The notes below the pieces were generated by a model. It was not told the origin of the DNA. It was given only the letters and a program-made list of their open reading frames with translations, and did no database searches. Shown here in pieces: positions 1 to 8,047 of a DNA stretch of 25,190 nt; position 1 is the first letter of the stretch; each line of letters opens with the position of its first letter. Source of the stretch: a virus; the IMG/VR virus record IMGVR_UViG_3300025869_000091, positions 1 through 25,190 of that record. One strand, written 5' to 3'. A program made the translations under genes and the position numbers.

Positions 1-25
1 AAATGTTACATCTGTCCAAGCCATT
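1..25 (-). CDS. Start of a fibre-like virion gene (cut by window edge)
   Basis: Eight codons are visible before the window ends, reading MAWTDVTF. The ATG overlaps the stop of the preceding gene as TAATG, and a GGGAG ribosome site lies about 8 bases upstream inside that gene, so initiation by translational coupling is likely. The first residues resemble the start of the preceding protein (MGFTNITF), which suggests a tandem paralogue that shares an N-terminal virion-attachment motif. Nothing can be said about the rest of the protein. Confidence 0.5.
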
Positions 26-470
26 AAGGAATCTCCCAGAATGTAACTAACATAGCTTCACAATCATCTTCTGCTGTTGCACTTGTAGAGACTCTTCTAT
101 CTCTAAAGCTACAATCAGAAGTGGTAAGAGTATTGACGTTTCCCATTCTTACATAAGAATCTCCTGCTATTCCTACGTTATCAATAAAACCCATATTAAC
201 CCCAACCTTTGTTTCATCTGCGAAGGGATGCTCAAAAACTATAGTGTACGCACCTACAGAATTATATGTAAAAGAAGTTATTCCTTTACTTGCGTAAAGT
301 CCGCCATCTACAGTTTGGAATCCAGCAAAATGACACCACTTAGTCGGTCTTGTAACTCTAGGTGCAGTTGGGTCGCCTTCTGCCAAAGCGTCAAAATTTT
401 GGTCTAATTGATTCAAGATTGTTGAACTTATTTTTTGCCCTGTTGTGAATGTTATATTAGTAAATCCCAT
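24..470 (-). CDS. Small tail-fibre-like virion protein
   Basis: A 148-aa protein, complete. The first 40 residues (GFTNITFTTGQ, then LNQLDQNFDALAEG) match a pattern I know from the N-termini of small phage tail or fibre proteins, in which a short beta segment is followed by a helix ending in N-F-x-A-L. The rest is rich in beta-forming residues, Thr, Ser and Gly, with four Cys. No enzymatic motif is visible. It follows the large tail-tip protein and precedes another gene starting with a similar motif. A role as a distal virion or receptor-contact protein is an inference from position and composition. The ribosome site is weak (AAGAT), so coupling to the upstream gene is likely. Confidence 0.6.
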   Translation of the reverse strand: MGFTNITFTTGQKISSTILNQLDQNFDALAEGDPTAPRVTRPTKWCHFAGFQTVDGGLYASKGITSFTYNSVGAYTIVFEHPFADETKVGVNMGFIDNVGIAGDSYVRMGNVNTLTTSDCSFRDRRVSTSATAEDDCEAMLVTFWEIP

Positions 471-479
471 ATCTTATTA

Positions 480-2063
480 TTATGCCAGAAGTCCTACTGT
501 ATTATCAAGAGTTCCTAAAGTAGCATCTCCAAGTGTAAAGACTGTCATGTTAGCAACAGCAATTCCATGACCTACTGATAATTTTAAATCCATAGTATTA
601 TTTTCTACATCAATTGTTTGTCCAACCATCGTATATGGCTCTGAAATTAATCCAACTTCCGATGCTGTAATATACATTAAATCACCCAACTGTTGCTGTA
701 AATATTTAATTGGAGTTTTTACTTGAACAGCTATCTCTGGCTCTCTTCTTCTAGCTACAACTCTTTGTGCTAAGTTGTTTGCATTAGCAGAGTTCGTGTA
801 CCAAATTTTGTTAGTTGTAACTTCTTTTGATACTTTACCAAAACTATTAACTGAAGCTGTATTAATATGAGCTAACCTTGCGTGTGGGTCAGAAGAAACT
901 CCATTGTCAGCAACAGTAAAAGAAGTTGGTACAATGTATTCGTTGCACATATCGTTTGCATCACCATTAGTGCTCATTGAAATAATGTCTGAATCTAAAA
1001 TTGTACCTGCAAAGCTTTGGACTCCAACTAAGTTTCTAACAAAGTAAATTTTATTATCTGCTTCTACATAAATAGCTGAATCTGTAACCTCTGCAATAGA
1101 TTGTAAAGCTTTTTGATAAGTATCATCTGCTTCAAAGAATCCATTTACAGTTATGTTCTCAGAATCTAAAGTGTCATACCATCTTTTCCAACTGTCATAA
1201 TGTATTTGTCCATTAGTGTAAGATTTTATAGAACTAAATTGTGCTCCAAAAGAATTCGAAGTTAGAATATCCCAAGTTAAATCTGCTGGATTATATTCGC
1301 TTCCTACATAAGTAACTCCAGTTTTAGAAGTTGTATCCAGAGATATTTTTTTCTCTGATAAAATATCCATTCTATTTTTGAAAGTAAGTGAAACTTTTGA
1401 GTTGTTATATCTTGCAGTAATTAATGAGCCACCACCTAGACATAAAGCATCAACACTATTAGCTGTTGCTTGATATCCATACATGACTTCGCCATCTTGT
1501 CTAAATTTAGTTTTATCTTCTATTAGTTCATTCATAAGTTGTGAAGCATTTTCTAATTCAATCGTAAATGGTTGTGCTGTAACATTTTTATATTCTCTTC
1601 TTATTGTAGGAAACTTTATTATTCTGTCAGTCAAATTAGAGTTTTGAAACGTAAATTTTCTAACTATAGAACTAGGATTTGTACTTAAATTTTTACTCAA
1701 AAAATAACTAGAAGCATCATGACCTATAAAACATCTAGAAAAAGTTTCTGTTACATCTACATTGCCAATTGTAGAAAGAAAATCCATTCCATTTAGTATT
1801 ATGTTAGTTCTTATATTTAAGTCGCCAACAGCAGTCTCGAAGTCTAAGCCATTGAGAGAAATTGATTCAAAAGAAGTTGCTAAAGTTGGTCGACCTATTT
1901 CAGATTCAAAATCAATTCCATTTAAACTTATGCCAGAGGTAAGATAATGATGGTAAGAAGCTCTAGCCCACAGGTCTCTTCTTAGTCTATTGTGTTGTGC
2001 ACTAGTGCTTAAATAGTGATAAGATTGTCTTTGATTTGATAGTCCATACGTTCCAAGAGCCAT
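480..2063 (-). CDS. Tail-tip / hub-like protein with N-terminal peptide repeats
   Basis: A 527-aa protein and the largest product downstream of the tape measure. Residues about 45-108 hold three tandem copies of a roughly 21-residue unit with consensus ISLNGxDFxxxIG followed by a short beta segment. Residues about 125 onward (KFTFQNSNLTDRIIKFPTI and then a Glu/Asn stretch) look like the beta-barrel start of phage tail hub or baseplate proteins. The middle region (about 280-360) reads like a domain that loads small repeated modules, as seen in tail-hub proteins. No lysozyme or peptidase motif was found. From position and size it could be the distal hub linking tube and fibres. The family assignment is tentative because it rests on overall pattern and not on a diagnostic motif. 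Confidence 0.6.
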   Translation of the reverse strand: MALGTYGLSNQRQSYHYLSTSAQHNRLRRDLWARASYHHYLTSGISLNGIDFESEIGRPTLATSFESISLNGLDFETAVGDLNIRTNIILNGMDFLSTIGNVDVTETFSRCFIGHDASSYFLSKNLSTNPSSIVRKFTFQNSNLTDRIIKFPTIRREYKNVTAQPFTIELENASQLMNELIEDKTKFRQDGEVMYGYQATANSVDALCLGGGSLITARYNNSKVSLTFKNRMDILSEKKISLDTTSKTGVTYVGSEYNPADLTWDILTSNSFGAQFSSIKSYTNGQIHYDSWKRWYDTLDSENITVNGFFEADDTYQKALQSIAEVTDSAIYVEADNKIYFVRNLVGVQSFAGTILDSDIISMSTNGDANDMCNEYIVPTSFTVADNGVSSDPHARLAHINTASVNSFGKVSKEVTTNKIWYTNSANANNLAQRVVARRREPEIAVQVKTPIKYLQQQLGDLMYITASEVGLISEPYTMVGQTIDVENNTMDLKLSVGHGIAVANMTVFTLGDATLGTLDNTVGLLA

Positions 2064-2084
2064 AACTCTTATTATATCCTATAA

Positions 2085-2405
2085 TTAGAATGTTGTAATT
2101 TCAAAGGGTACAGTCGGTGCTGTCCCAGAACTTAATACGATTGTTATAGAATATCCTTTATTGGTGTGCATTGGTGGTTGAAAAAACATTGGCTCAGTTT
2201 GTGTACCTTCAAATGCATCAGATGTTACAACTTTAGTTCCTGATGCTACAATAGTCGTATTTGCAATATTAACAGCAATTTTAGTATCTGCCGACATTGG
2301 TGTTAAATCAATTAAAGCAGAATAAACACCTACTGCTGCACTTGAATAAATCAATGTGCTTCCACTTAATGCTGTTGCTCCTGTCGCTACTACTGTTTGT
2401 GCCAT
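2085..2405 (-). CDS. Unknown small tail-region protein
   Basis: A 106-aa protein starting with ATG behind an AGGAGACAAATAAC leader that overlaps the end of the preceding gene. It is rich in Ala, Thr, Ser, Val and Ile with alternating hydrophobic residues, so an all-beta fold is likely. It has no signal peptide, no membrane helix of convincing length and no Cys. It sits between a fibre-chaperone-like gene and the hub-like gene. I do not recognise the family. A minor virion protein of the tail tip is the natural guess from context. Confidence 0.6.
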   Translation of the reverse strand: MAQTVVATGATALSGSTLIYSSAAVGVYSALIDLTPMSADTKIAVNIANTTIVASGTKVVTSDAFEGTQTEPMFFQPPMHTNKGYSITIVLSSGTAPTVPFEITTF

Positions 2406-2406
2406 G

Positions 2407-2655
2407 TTATTTGTCTCCTAATAATGCAGTATCCCATATTTCCCTTAACTCTGCAACCGAACTTGCTTCATCAATTTCTGGTTTTTGTGGAAAGTTTCTA
2501 AGTAGGTTTTTGACTTCAACGATGGATGTAGTATCTTCGCCCTTCTCTGTACATCGCATAAATTCAATATCTAATTGTTCTAAAATAGGTTTTCTTACTG
2601 CTCTAATTTTATTTCTCCAGATATCTCTGGCTTTTTCCATATCATGTCTTATCAA
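2407..2655 (-). CDS. Small helical protein, tail-fibre chaperone-like, TTG start
   Basis: An 82-aa protein, predicted to be mainly helical and highly charged. The core (RDIWRNKIRAVRKPILEQLD, then EFMRCTEKG and LRNFP) follows a pattern I know from small proteins that accompany phage tail-fibre genes: a long helix with R-x-P-x-L-x-x-L-D, then a helix, then L-R-N/D. The TTG at 2655 is chosen as start because AGGAG lies 7 bases upstream, while the internal ATG at 2640 has no ribosome site. The TTG overlaps the upstream stop codon (TTGA). A chaperone role is an inference from family resemblance and neighbours. Confidence 0.6.
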   Translation of the reverse strand: MIRHDMEKARDIWRNKIRAVRKPILEQLDIEFMRCTEKGEDTTSIVEVKNLLRNFPQKPEIDEASSVAELREIWDTALLGDK

Positions 2656-2870
2656 TCTGCTACTCCTGTATCAAGGTAGTCATCTGGACAAGTCCAAGCA
2701 TCTCTAAACTCATCCCACGCTGGTAAATCATTTGAGTTTATTATTTTATATTTTGTCCCTGTCGGTAAATCTTTTTTTGCTATCTCATCAACTGTAAGCC
2801 CACAATCTGTTGCTGGATGCGTGATAGCTAAGACTCCATTGTCCTGTTTCCAGATAATTACATCACTCAT
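2652..2870 (-). CDS. Small tail-fibre-associated protein (DLPxxxxFRDAW type)
   Basis: A 72-aa protein. The segment around residues 33-60 (LPTGTKYKIINSNDLPAWDE followed by FRDAW) matches a motif common in short phage proteins encoded beside fibre genes: P-x-G-x-x-Y-x-I-I/V, then D-L-P and F-R-x-A-W. The N-terminus is a short beta hairpin (VIIWKQDNGVLAITHP). Their role is thought to be fibre assembly, but I know of no firm biochemical proof. The start overlaps the end of the preceding gene, and the stop overlaps the following TTG start, so the small genes here look translationally coupled. Confidence 0.65.
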   Translation of the reverse strand: MSDVIIWKQDNGVLAITHPATDCGLTVDEIAKKDLPTGTKYKIINSNDLPAWDEFRDAWTCPDDYLDTGVAD

Positions 2871-3048
2871 TTATAACTCCACCTTCTTCTACATATTGTA
2901 AAACCATTTTGTAATATCTATTTCCTGCATCCATAGGACAAGCCACAACATCTTGGCTACCATCTTCTCTTGCTGGATATTCAATTATTACTTGATTTTT
3001 AACTCCACTTAAATCGTATCCATATTTTATTGTGCAACCTTCAAACAT
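2863..3048 (-). CDS. Unknown 61-aa protein in fibre cluster
   Basis: A longer reading from 3075 is possible, but the ATG at 3048 is preferred because AGGAGAAGTA sits immediately before it. That gives a 61-aa protein starting MFEGCTIKYG. It contains two Cys, a beta-rich first half and a helix near the C-terminus (RYYKMVLQYVEEGG). The stop overlaps the next ATG. I do not recognise a named family. Together with the next two genes it forms a trio of very short proteins behind the fibre gene, an arrangement usual for fibre-assembly helpers. Confidence 0.55.
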   Translation of the reverse strand: MFEGCTIKYGYDLSGVKNQVIIEYPAREDGSQDVVACPMDAGNRYYKMVLQYVEEGGVINE

Positions 3049-3056
3049 TACTTCTC

Positions 3057-4154
3057 CTATATTTCTGCGTCCCACCAGATATAAGCTCCTGCGTTATTCG
3101 TTCTTACAAAAGCAACGTGTCCACCTGTACTACTGCCAAATGTACCATACATTCCTACAGAGTTTAATTGAGCCCAAGACGCAGCAGTAAAGTTACCTGT
3201 AACAGACGCACCATTCCTATCTGCATAATAATAACCAGTTCCAGAGCCAAAGGCGAGAGATGGTGCTTCTCTAAATGTAACTGGTACTTGATAATGAACT
3301 GCTAGGACTGTTCCATTGTAAAAACCACCAGTACCTATACTTTTTGTATTCCCTTGAACATAATTCAAAAAGAATCTTTGGCATTTTGCTAGAGTTGTTC
3401 CATATTCTTCATGTACAAAATCTGTAGCACTTTCTCCTAATTCAATTTGTATACCTGTAATTTCATACCAGTCATCTGCTCCTGCTGTTCCTGTTGGAGT
3501 TTGTATTATTTGAAAAACTAATTGATTTGAATTTGTTGGTACAACACTTCCACTTGTAAATGTATACCTTACCCAGTCTCCTGTAATCGCTTGGTTAACA
3601 GCACCAATTACTGCAACAGAGCCAGTTAATCCTGCTATTAAAGATTCGTCAGTACCAGTTCCAGAATATACAGCTACATTAATATAATCACTTGTTGAAG
3701 AGAAATTTGCTCCTTTCCTAGCATAAAAACTTAAAGTTATTTTACTTCCTGCAAATCCTACACAACTAGCACTTTCGCATGGTTGTGAAAAATACAAACC
3801 AGTAGTAGTAGAAACTCCATTATCTCTTTGCATCCTTATGCTATGTTTAAATCCATCTGGTGCATTTGTAGTTTGTGATATTGTTCTACCACTAGCACCA
3901 AATATGTATGTATAAAATCTATCTAGCCAATAGGTTTGTGCACCACTTGTATGACTTGTTCCTTTTTGTGCAACTTCCATTGCTCCATTAATAATTAAAT
4001 TTCTAGTTGTAGGAACATCTACTGTTACACTCGTGCCTAAAGCAGTATCACTTCCATTTATTGTTATGGAATCGTTTGCTAGTTTTGCATTAGTTACAGC
4101 TTTGTTTTGTATATCATCAGTTCCAACATTTTGTACACTATCTGCAACTGCCAT
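3057..4154 (-). CDS. Tail fibre protein with carbohydrate-binding-like C-terminal region
   Basis: A 365-aa protein, start supported by AGGAGTAAGAT before ATG. Residues 1-40 carry a module (DDIQNKAVTNAKLANDSI) that recurs in phage fibre proteins as an N-terminal attachment segment. Around residue 52 the pattern RNLIINGAMEVAQKG with YWLDRF follows, and near 235 IQIELGESATDFVHEEYG then LAKCQRFF. These two signatures bracket a jelly-roll, carbohydrate-binding-like domain that I know from many marine phage fibres. The last 100 residues are a Gly/Ser/Thr-rich tip with aromatic residues, suited to receptor contact. The gene is followed by small probable chaperones, which fits a receptor-binding fibre. 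Confidence 0.75.
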   Translation of the reverse strand: MAVADSVQNVGTDDIQNKAVTNAKLANDSITINGSDTALGTSVTVDVPTTRNLIINGAMEVAQKGTSHTSGAQTYWLDRFYTYIFGASGRTISQTTNAPDGFKHSIRMQRDNGVSTTTGLYFSQPCESASCVGFAGSKITLSFYARKGANFSSTSDYINVAVYSGTGTDESLIAGLTGSVAVIGAVNQAITGDWVRYTFTSGSVVPTNSNQLVFQIIQTPTGTAGADDWYEITGIQIELGESATDFVHEEYGTTLAKCQRFFLNYVQGNTKSIGTGGFYNGTVLAVHYQVPVTFREAPSLAFGSGTGYYYADRNGASVTGNFTAASWAQLNSVGMYGTFGSSTGGHVAFVRTNNAGAYIWWDAEI

Positions 4155-4163
4155 ATCTTACTC

Positions 4164-4409
4164 CTATGTTTCACCCTTTGGATATTTAGATTTTATTTCA
4201 TTTTGTTTTGTTATAAAAGCATCTAATCCATTTTCTACTATATATTCTAATTGTTCTTCTGTTGAACCATATTCTTTTTGTCTCTCTCTTCTATATGCCA
4301 CAGCTGCGATATTAGCAGTTGCAGCTGCTTGTTCACTATCTACTGCTGCTTGTTCTTCATCTGTTAATTGAATAGAGACTCCATCTACCATTTTATATTT
4401 ATTTGCCAT
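4164..4409 (-). CDS. Short helical protein between two fibre genes
   Basis: An 81-aa protein whose ATG overlaps the upstream stop (TAATG). It starts with a short beta segment (YKMVDGVSIQLTDEE), then an Ala/Glu-rich helix, then YRRERQKEYGSTEEQLEYI and ends IKSKYPKG. This pattern (Y-R-x-x-R-x-x-E-Y, then E-E-Q-L, with K-x-K-Y-P-K at the end) is one I know from short proteins in phage and cyanophage tail-fibre regions. Function is not established. A fibre-assembly chaperone is a reasonable guess from charge, helicity and position. Confidence 0.6.
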   Translation of the reverse strand: MANKYKMVDGVSIQLTDEEQAAVDSEQAAATANIAAVAYRRERQKEYGSTEEQLEYIVENGLDAFITKQNEIKSKYPKGET

Positions 4410-5107
4410 TAGCTATTTTTCACTCCATATAATACGAACTTACCACTTTGAAAAACTCCAGAAGATGGGAAAAATTTAATATTGTTAAAACCACCACCAC
4501 CTGCCCAAACACTATGTTCTATGATTCGTCTTGAATAGTCATCTGCTGCAAAATGTCCTATCTCAGAATATGCTTGTGGATGACAATTACCATTTGCTGG
4601 ATTTATTAAAAAGATATGTCCATTTAAGCTATGTGTAGAATTATTCGCAACCTTTACTGCCCACATAAAGTAAGTTGCTGTAGATAAGGTAGTGGTATTT
4701 GCAGCAGAACCATTATATTCTGTAGCAAATCCAGCTGTTCTATAACTAGTTGTTTGATAATTTGCACCATTGTCAGTACTTATTTGGGAAGCAAAAGTAA
4801 TATTATCAGCACTAAATAATAAATCTTGAAATGTTATTAAATATCTTTCGTATGTACTTGTTAAATATGTTGAACTAAATGCTGTACTAAGATGAACGCC
4901 ACCTGCTACACTATTTTCTACTAAGAACTCTAAAGAGCCACCACCTGCTGCTGCCCAAGCATTGTCTCCTCTTAAAAAAGTAGATGAAGAAGGTGTGCCA
5001 GTTGCAGACAACTCTGCAATAGCAATTGCATCATCTGCGACTTTAGGATTAGTAACAGCATTGGTTTCTAAACTATCTGTTCCAATTGTTGTTCCTTGTA
5101 TAGCCAC
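4409..5107 (-). CDS. Tail fibre protein, GTG start
   Basis: A 232-aa protein beginning at GTG, with AAGGTG just upstream inside the end of the preceding gene. Residues 1-30 contain TDSLETNAVTNPKVADDAI, clearly related to the N-terminus of the 365-aa fibre (TDDIQNKAVTNAKLANDSI). The following ELSATGTPSSSTFLRGDNAW is a phrase I know from the shafts of many phage fibres. The C-terminal 160 residues are beta-rich with many Asn, Thr, Ser and aromatic residues. Two fibres sharing an attachment module but carrying different tips suggest either a branched fibre or duplicated receptor-binding proteins. Confidence 0.7.
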   Translation of the reverse strand: MAIQGTTIGTDSLETNAVTNPKVADDAIAIAELSATGTPSSSTFLRGDNAWAAAGGGSLEFLVENSVAGGVHLSTAFSSTYLTSTYERYLITFQDLLFSADNITFASQISTDNGANYQTTSYRTAGFATEYNGSAANTTTLSTATYFMWAVKVANNSTHSLNGHIFLINPANGNCHPQAYSEIGHFAADDYSRRIIEHSVWAGGGGFNNIKFFPSSGVFQSGKFVLYGVKNS

Positions 5108-5108
5108 G

Positions 5109-5522
5109 TTACACCTTTAATACAAATGGGTCAGATGATGGGAAAGTTACATTAACTGTTCCACCATCAGGCGTTAATGGAAACCCACTTCCCGAAGATT
5201 GGATTGCTATTAATGGACTTGTACTTGAATTAGTTGTAGCAACAAAATAAATTACTGCATTTATTGGAGCACCTGTTACTGTTGGTATAGCTAAGTCATC
5301 TGCATTAACTCTACCAGAACTTACTGCTACATTTGAAAGTGAATATACAGCTACTTGTGCTACTGCTGGTACGTTTGCTCTTGTCGTATGTGCTGCTGAA
5401 AATACATATCCAGAAGCAACATTAGCAGTTGTATTAACAAGCAATGCTCCTATTGTTACAGAAGACAAATCTGCACTTCCTACTGCTAAATAGTTTCTAA
5501 ATGAATCGTAAATATGTGCCAT
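5109..5522 (-). CDS. Putative minor virion protein of the tail
   Basis: A 137-aa protein. The start (IYDSFRNYLAVGSADLSSVT then IGALLVNTTANVASGYVFSA) resembles a common small structural protein of marine phages in which a F/Y-N-x-F/Y opening is followed by a Leu-rich strand and a segment about a time-varying beta sheet. The rest is beta-rich with many Ser, Thr, Val and Ala, and no Cys. No catalytic motif is visible. It is packed between the unknown 125-aa gene and the GTG-started fibre. A virion role is inferred from location and family likeness only. Confidence 0.55.
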   Translation of the reverse strand: MAHIYDSFRNYLAVGSADLSSVTIGALLVNTTANVASGYVFSAAHTTRANVPAVAQVAVYSLSNVAVSSGRVNADDLAIPTVTGAPINAVIYFVATTNSSTSPLIAIQSSGSGFPLTPDGGTVNVTFPSSDPFVLKV

Positions 5523-5546
5523 TAGTAAACCTTACCTTTTTGTAAT

Positions 5547-5924
5547 TTATTCAGTAACCTCAAAGACTACTCCCATCACACCACATTCAACAGTTATTTC
5601 TGCTTCTGGCGATGTTACTCTAACACTATAACTAGATGGTAAAACAAAACAAGGTCTTAAATCTTGATGTTCTGATACAGGGTCAGAGCTAGAATGTTGA
5701 TGGACGTGTAACTTCATCATTGTATGTTCTAAGCTACCACTAGCATCGTATAATCCGATTTCGATTGTACCACTTGTTTGTGCTGTAGTAAAAGCATCTA
5801 TATATATTTCTGTACAATAAAAGTTTTTATTACCCCAATCTGCAGCTATTTCTGTACCATCTGTAGCTTGAGCATTTGATATTTTATATGTTCCTCTGTC
5901 TGCAAATCTGCCTCTTTTACCCAT
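5547..5924 (-). CDS. Unknown 125-aa tail-region protein
   Basis: The protein begins MGKRGRFADRGTYKISN, then has a beta-rich core with an HTMMKLHVHQHSS stretch (four His within about 14 residues) and DLRPCFVLPSSYSV. It contains three Cys and ends in an acidic tail. The His cluster might bind metal, as some phage tail-tip spikes do, but the spacing does not match a motif I can name. It lies directly after the distal-tail-like gene. The function is unknown, and virion location is an inference from context. Confidence 0.55.
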   Translation of the reverse strand: MGKRGRFADRGTYKISNAQATDGTEIAADWGNKNFYCTEIYIDAFTTAQTSGTIEIGLYDASGSLEHTMMKLHVHQHSSSDPVSEHQDLRPCFVLPSSYSVRVTSPEAEITVECGVMGVVFEVTE

Positions 5925-5938
5925 AATTTATTTTACCT

Positions 5939-6313
5939 CTAAACAGTTTCCAATACAAGTTCACCATCATAGAATTGTCTGAAGTATGGTTTCTTAAATA
6001 CTGTAAATGGGTCTGTCTTACCAACGAGTCTAACTGTGTAATAGCTTGTTGCAAAAGTATCATCTTCAATAAATCTTAAATCTGTTGCTGTACTAAACCA
6101 AGAATTAATTAAACTTCTATCTGATGATGTTACAAAAGACATTGGCAATTTAAAAGTATTATAATTTCCCTGAGCAGTTATGTATGTAAATAAACTTCCA
6201 CCTTTAGTTCTAATGTCATTTTTATCAAACTGTTCTATAAATCTGTATCCATAAGTTGCAGTTGTATCTAAAGTTATATAACTAGAATTAGGAACTCCTA
6301 AAAGCATACTCAT
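5939..6313 (-). CDS. Putative distal tail / tail-tip protein
   Basis: A 124-aa protein starting one base after the tape-measure stop. It is beta-rich and aromatic (SYITLDTTATYGYRFIEQFD; FTVFKKPYFRQFYDGELVLE). In siphovirus gene order the first gene after the tape measure usually encodes the distal tail or the lambda gpM-type tip protein, and size fits such a role. The pattern of strands ending in F-x-D-G-E-L-x-L-E is reminiscent of small tail-tip proteins, but I cannot cite a diagnostic residue. Assignment is based mainly on order. Confidence 0.55.
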   Translation of the reverse strand: MSMLLGVPNSSYITLDTTATYGYRFIEQFDKNDIRTKGGSLFTYITAQGNYNTFKLPMSFVTSSDRSLINSWFSTATDLRFIEDDTFATSYYTVRLVGKTDPFTVFKKPYFRQFYDGELVLETV

Positions 6314-8047
6314 TTATCTTCCCTCTCTAAAAGCAAGAGTAGTAGTCTCGCCCATCTCACCAAGATTATTCATAGCTGGAAGTATTTTTTCTTGCACTAA
6401 AGTTTCCCAGTATTGAACTGGTTTAGCTAAGAGAGCTTCATCAATACTTGCATTAGGTAAAATATTTAATTGATTAATTGTTTGTCCACCACCATTCATC
6501 TCAACTGGGATGCTTCTACCATTAGGTAAAGGTACAACTGCTTCTCTGTTGTTTGCATTGTCACCTATCAAAGCTAATTGTGGAGCATTAGTAATTCCAC
6601 CCTGAGCAAAACTTGGTACATCAAGTGCATTAGTTATGCCACCATTTTTACCAGAAAATATACCACCTATTTTCATTCCACCACTTGCTGCAAAAGCTCC
6701 ACCAGTTAAAGTATTTAAAACTAAAGCTAGAGCTAACATGGCAACCATCTTAACCATCATTTGAGCAATTTGCATAATTACTTGTTTCTTTAAATCTTTC
6801 CAGATAGCAGACATTGATTGTTTGAAACTTTTACCTTCGGTTAACATTTCTCCAAATGCAGTTCCTATAGAATCAACAGTTGTTGCTAAAGTTGATTGTA
6901 TACCTGCACCTAATTCCATAGACATTTGAGTTAATGTCATTTGGTAATCTTTATGAGCATTTAAAAATCCCTCTTTAACTGCATTAAGATTATTCATAAG
7001 TTTGTTTGTAGTTTCTTCAGGGTCTTTATCTTTGTCTTCATCTTCTGGTTTAGTTAAATCCATCCCACCAAAGGTAGTCGGTGGTGCAACACCAACACCT
7101 AATATTGTATTCATCCTTTGTAATTTTTCTAAGTTTTCATCGGTTAAATCATCTTTAAAGAATTTACTAATCGAACTAACTAAACTTTTAATACCTTCAA
7201 AACTCACTTTACCAAGAGTTGTAAATATATCAGTTACAACAATTAAAGGTTGTGCTAAAGCTTTCAAAGTAACAATAAATATTTGGAAAGCAGTATTCAC
7301 TAAAGGTACGACAACCAACATTACATCTTTCATAAAGGTGAACATCTGAGTAAGAATTGGTATAATTTGTTTACCAATAGTTCTACCTAAGCCAACAAAT
7401 GTACTTTGTAATCTTAAGAGTTCATCTTGAAATGCTTCAGATTGCTCTGCTTCTACTTTTGAAAATGTTAATCCTAATATTTCTGCTTCTTCACGAAGAC
7501 CTTTTATTTTTTCAGTACCCATCATTAATAAAGGAATTAATTTTGTACCACTTCTTCCAAATAATTCTTGTGCTAAAGCTGTTCTTTCTACTGGACTTTT
7601 TAATGCTTTAAAAGCATCTGCTGATTCCATAATTAATTCTTCAGCAGTTTTCATTGTGCCATTAGATTTTCTAACTTCTAATCCAAGTTGTTTGAATGAA
7701 CGTACAGATGTCATCAATCCATTATTTGCATCGTTAACTCTTTTGGATACAACTCTTAAAGTAGTAGCAACAGCACTCATATCTGCTCCACCAATTTGAG
7801 CTGCAAAGCTTAATTCAGATAGTGCTTTAGCATTAGTACCAACCTGAGCAGCAGTTTTAGCAAAGTCATCTCCTGCTTTAGCTGTAGAAAAAGCTAATTT
7901 AGTTAATCCAGCAACTAAAGCTAAGACAGCAACAGTTGCTATATTTGCTCCAGTAGCTAAACCACCTAGTTTACCTTTAAGACCTTCGAGACCTTTGGAA
8001 GCTTTATCTTTTAAATTAACTGCTAATGATATTTTTTGGTCTGCCAA
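6314..8047 (-). CDS. Tail tape measure protein
   Basis: A 577-aa protein that sets tail length and is threaded inside the tube. The start is TTG at 8047, two bases after the stop of the frameshifted chaperone; AGGA lies 8 bases upstream and no nearby ATG exists. Residues 1-30 are basic and amphipathic, followed by a hydrophobic stretch at about 34-52. Residues about 90-175 include FAAQIGGADMSAVATTLRVV and ALAQELFGRSGTKLIPLL, which is the pattern of the TP901-type tape-measure core. A second hydrophobic region lies at about 425-455. The C-terminus has QLALIGDNANNREAVVPLPN, a phrase frequent in this family. By the rule of about 1.5 angstrom per residue the tail would be near 85 nm, a short-to-medium siphovirus tail. 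Confidence 0.9.
   Translation of the reverse strand: MADQKISLAVNLKDKASKGLEGLKGKLGGLATGANIATVAVLALVAGLTKLAFSTAKAGDDFAKTAAQVGTNAKALSELSFAAQIGGADMSAVATTLRVVSKRVNDANNGLMTSVRSFKQLGLEVRKSNGTMKTAEELIMESADAFKALKSPVERTALAQELFGRSGTKLIPLLMMGTEKIKGLREEAEILGLTFSKVEAEQSEAFQDELLRLQSTFVGLGRTIGKQIIPILTQMFTFMKDVMLVVVPLVNTAFQIFIVTLKALAQPLIVVTDIFTTLGKVSFEGIKSLVSSISKFFKDDLTDENLEKLQRMNTILGVGVAPPTTFGGMDLTKPEDEDKDKDPEETTNKLMNNLNAVKEGFLNAHKDYQMTLTQMSMELGAGIQSTLATTVDSIGTAFGEMLTEGKSFKQSMSAIWKDLKKQVIMQIAQMMVKMVAMLALALVLNTLTGGAFAASGGMKIGGIFSGKNGGITNALDVPSFAQGGITNAPQLALIGDNANNREAVVPLPNGRSIPVEMNGGGQTINQLNILPNASIDEALLAKPVQYWETLVQEKILPAMNNLGEMGETTTLAFREGR

Noticed and set aside
2297-2707. 136-codon plus-strand frame opposite tail genes
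   Set aside because: It is antisense to three well-supported minus-strand genes with ribosome sites, is Leu/Ser-rich as reversed coding sequence often is, and has no recognisable motif.
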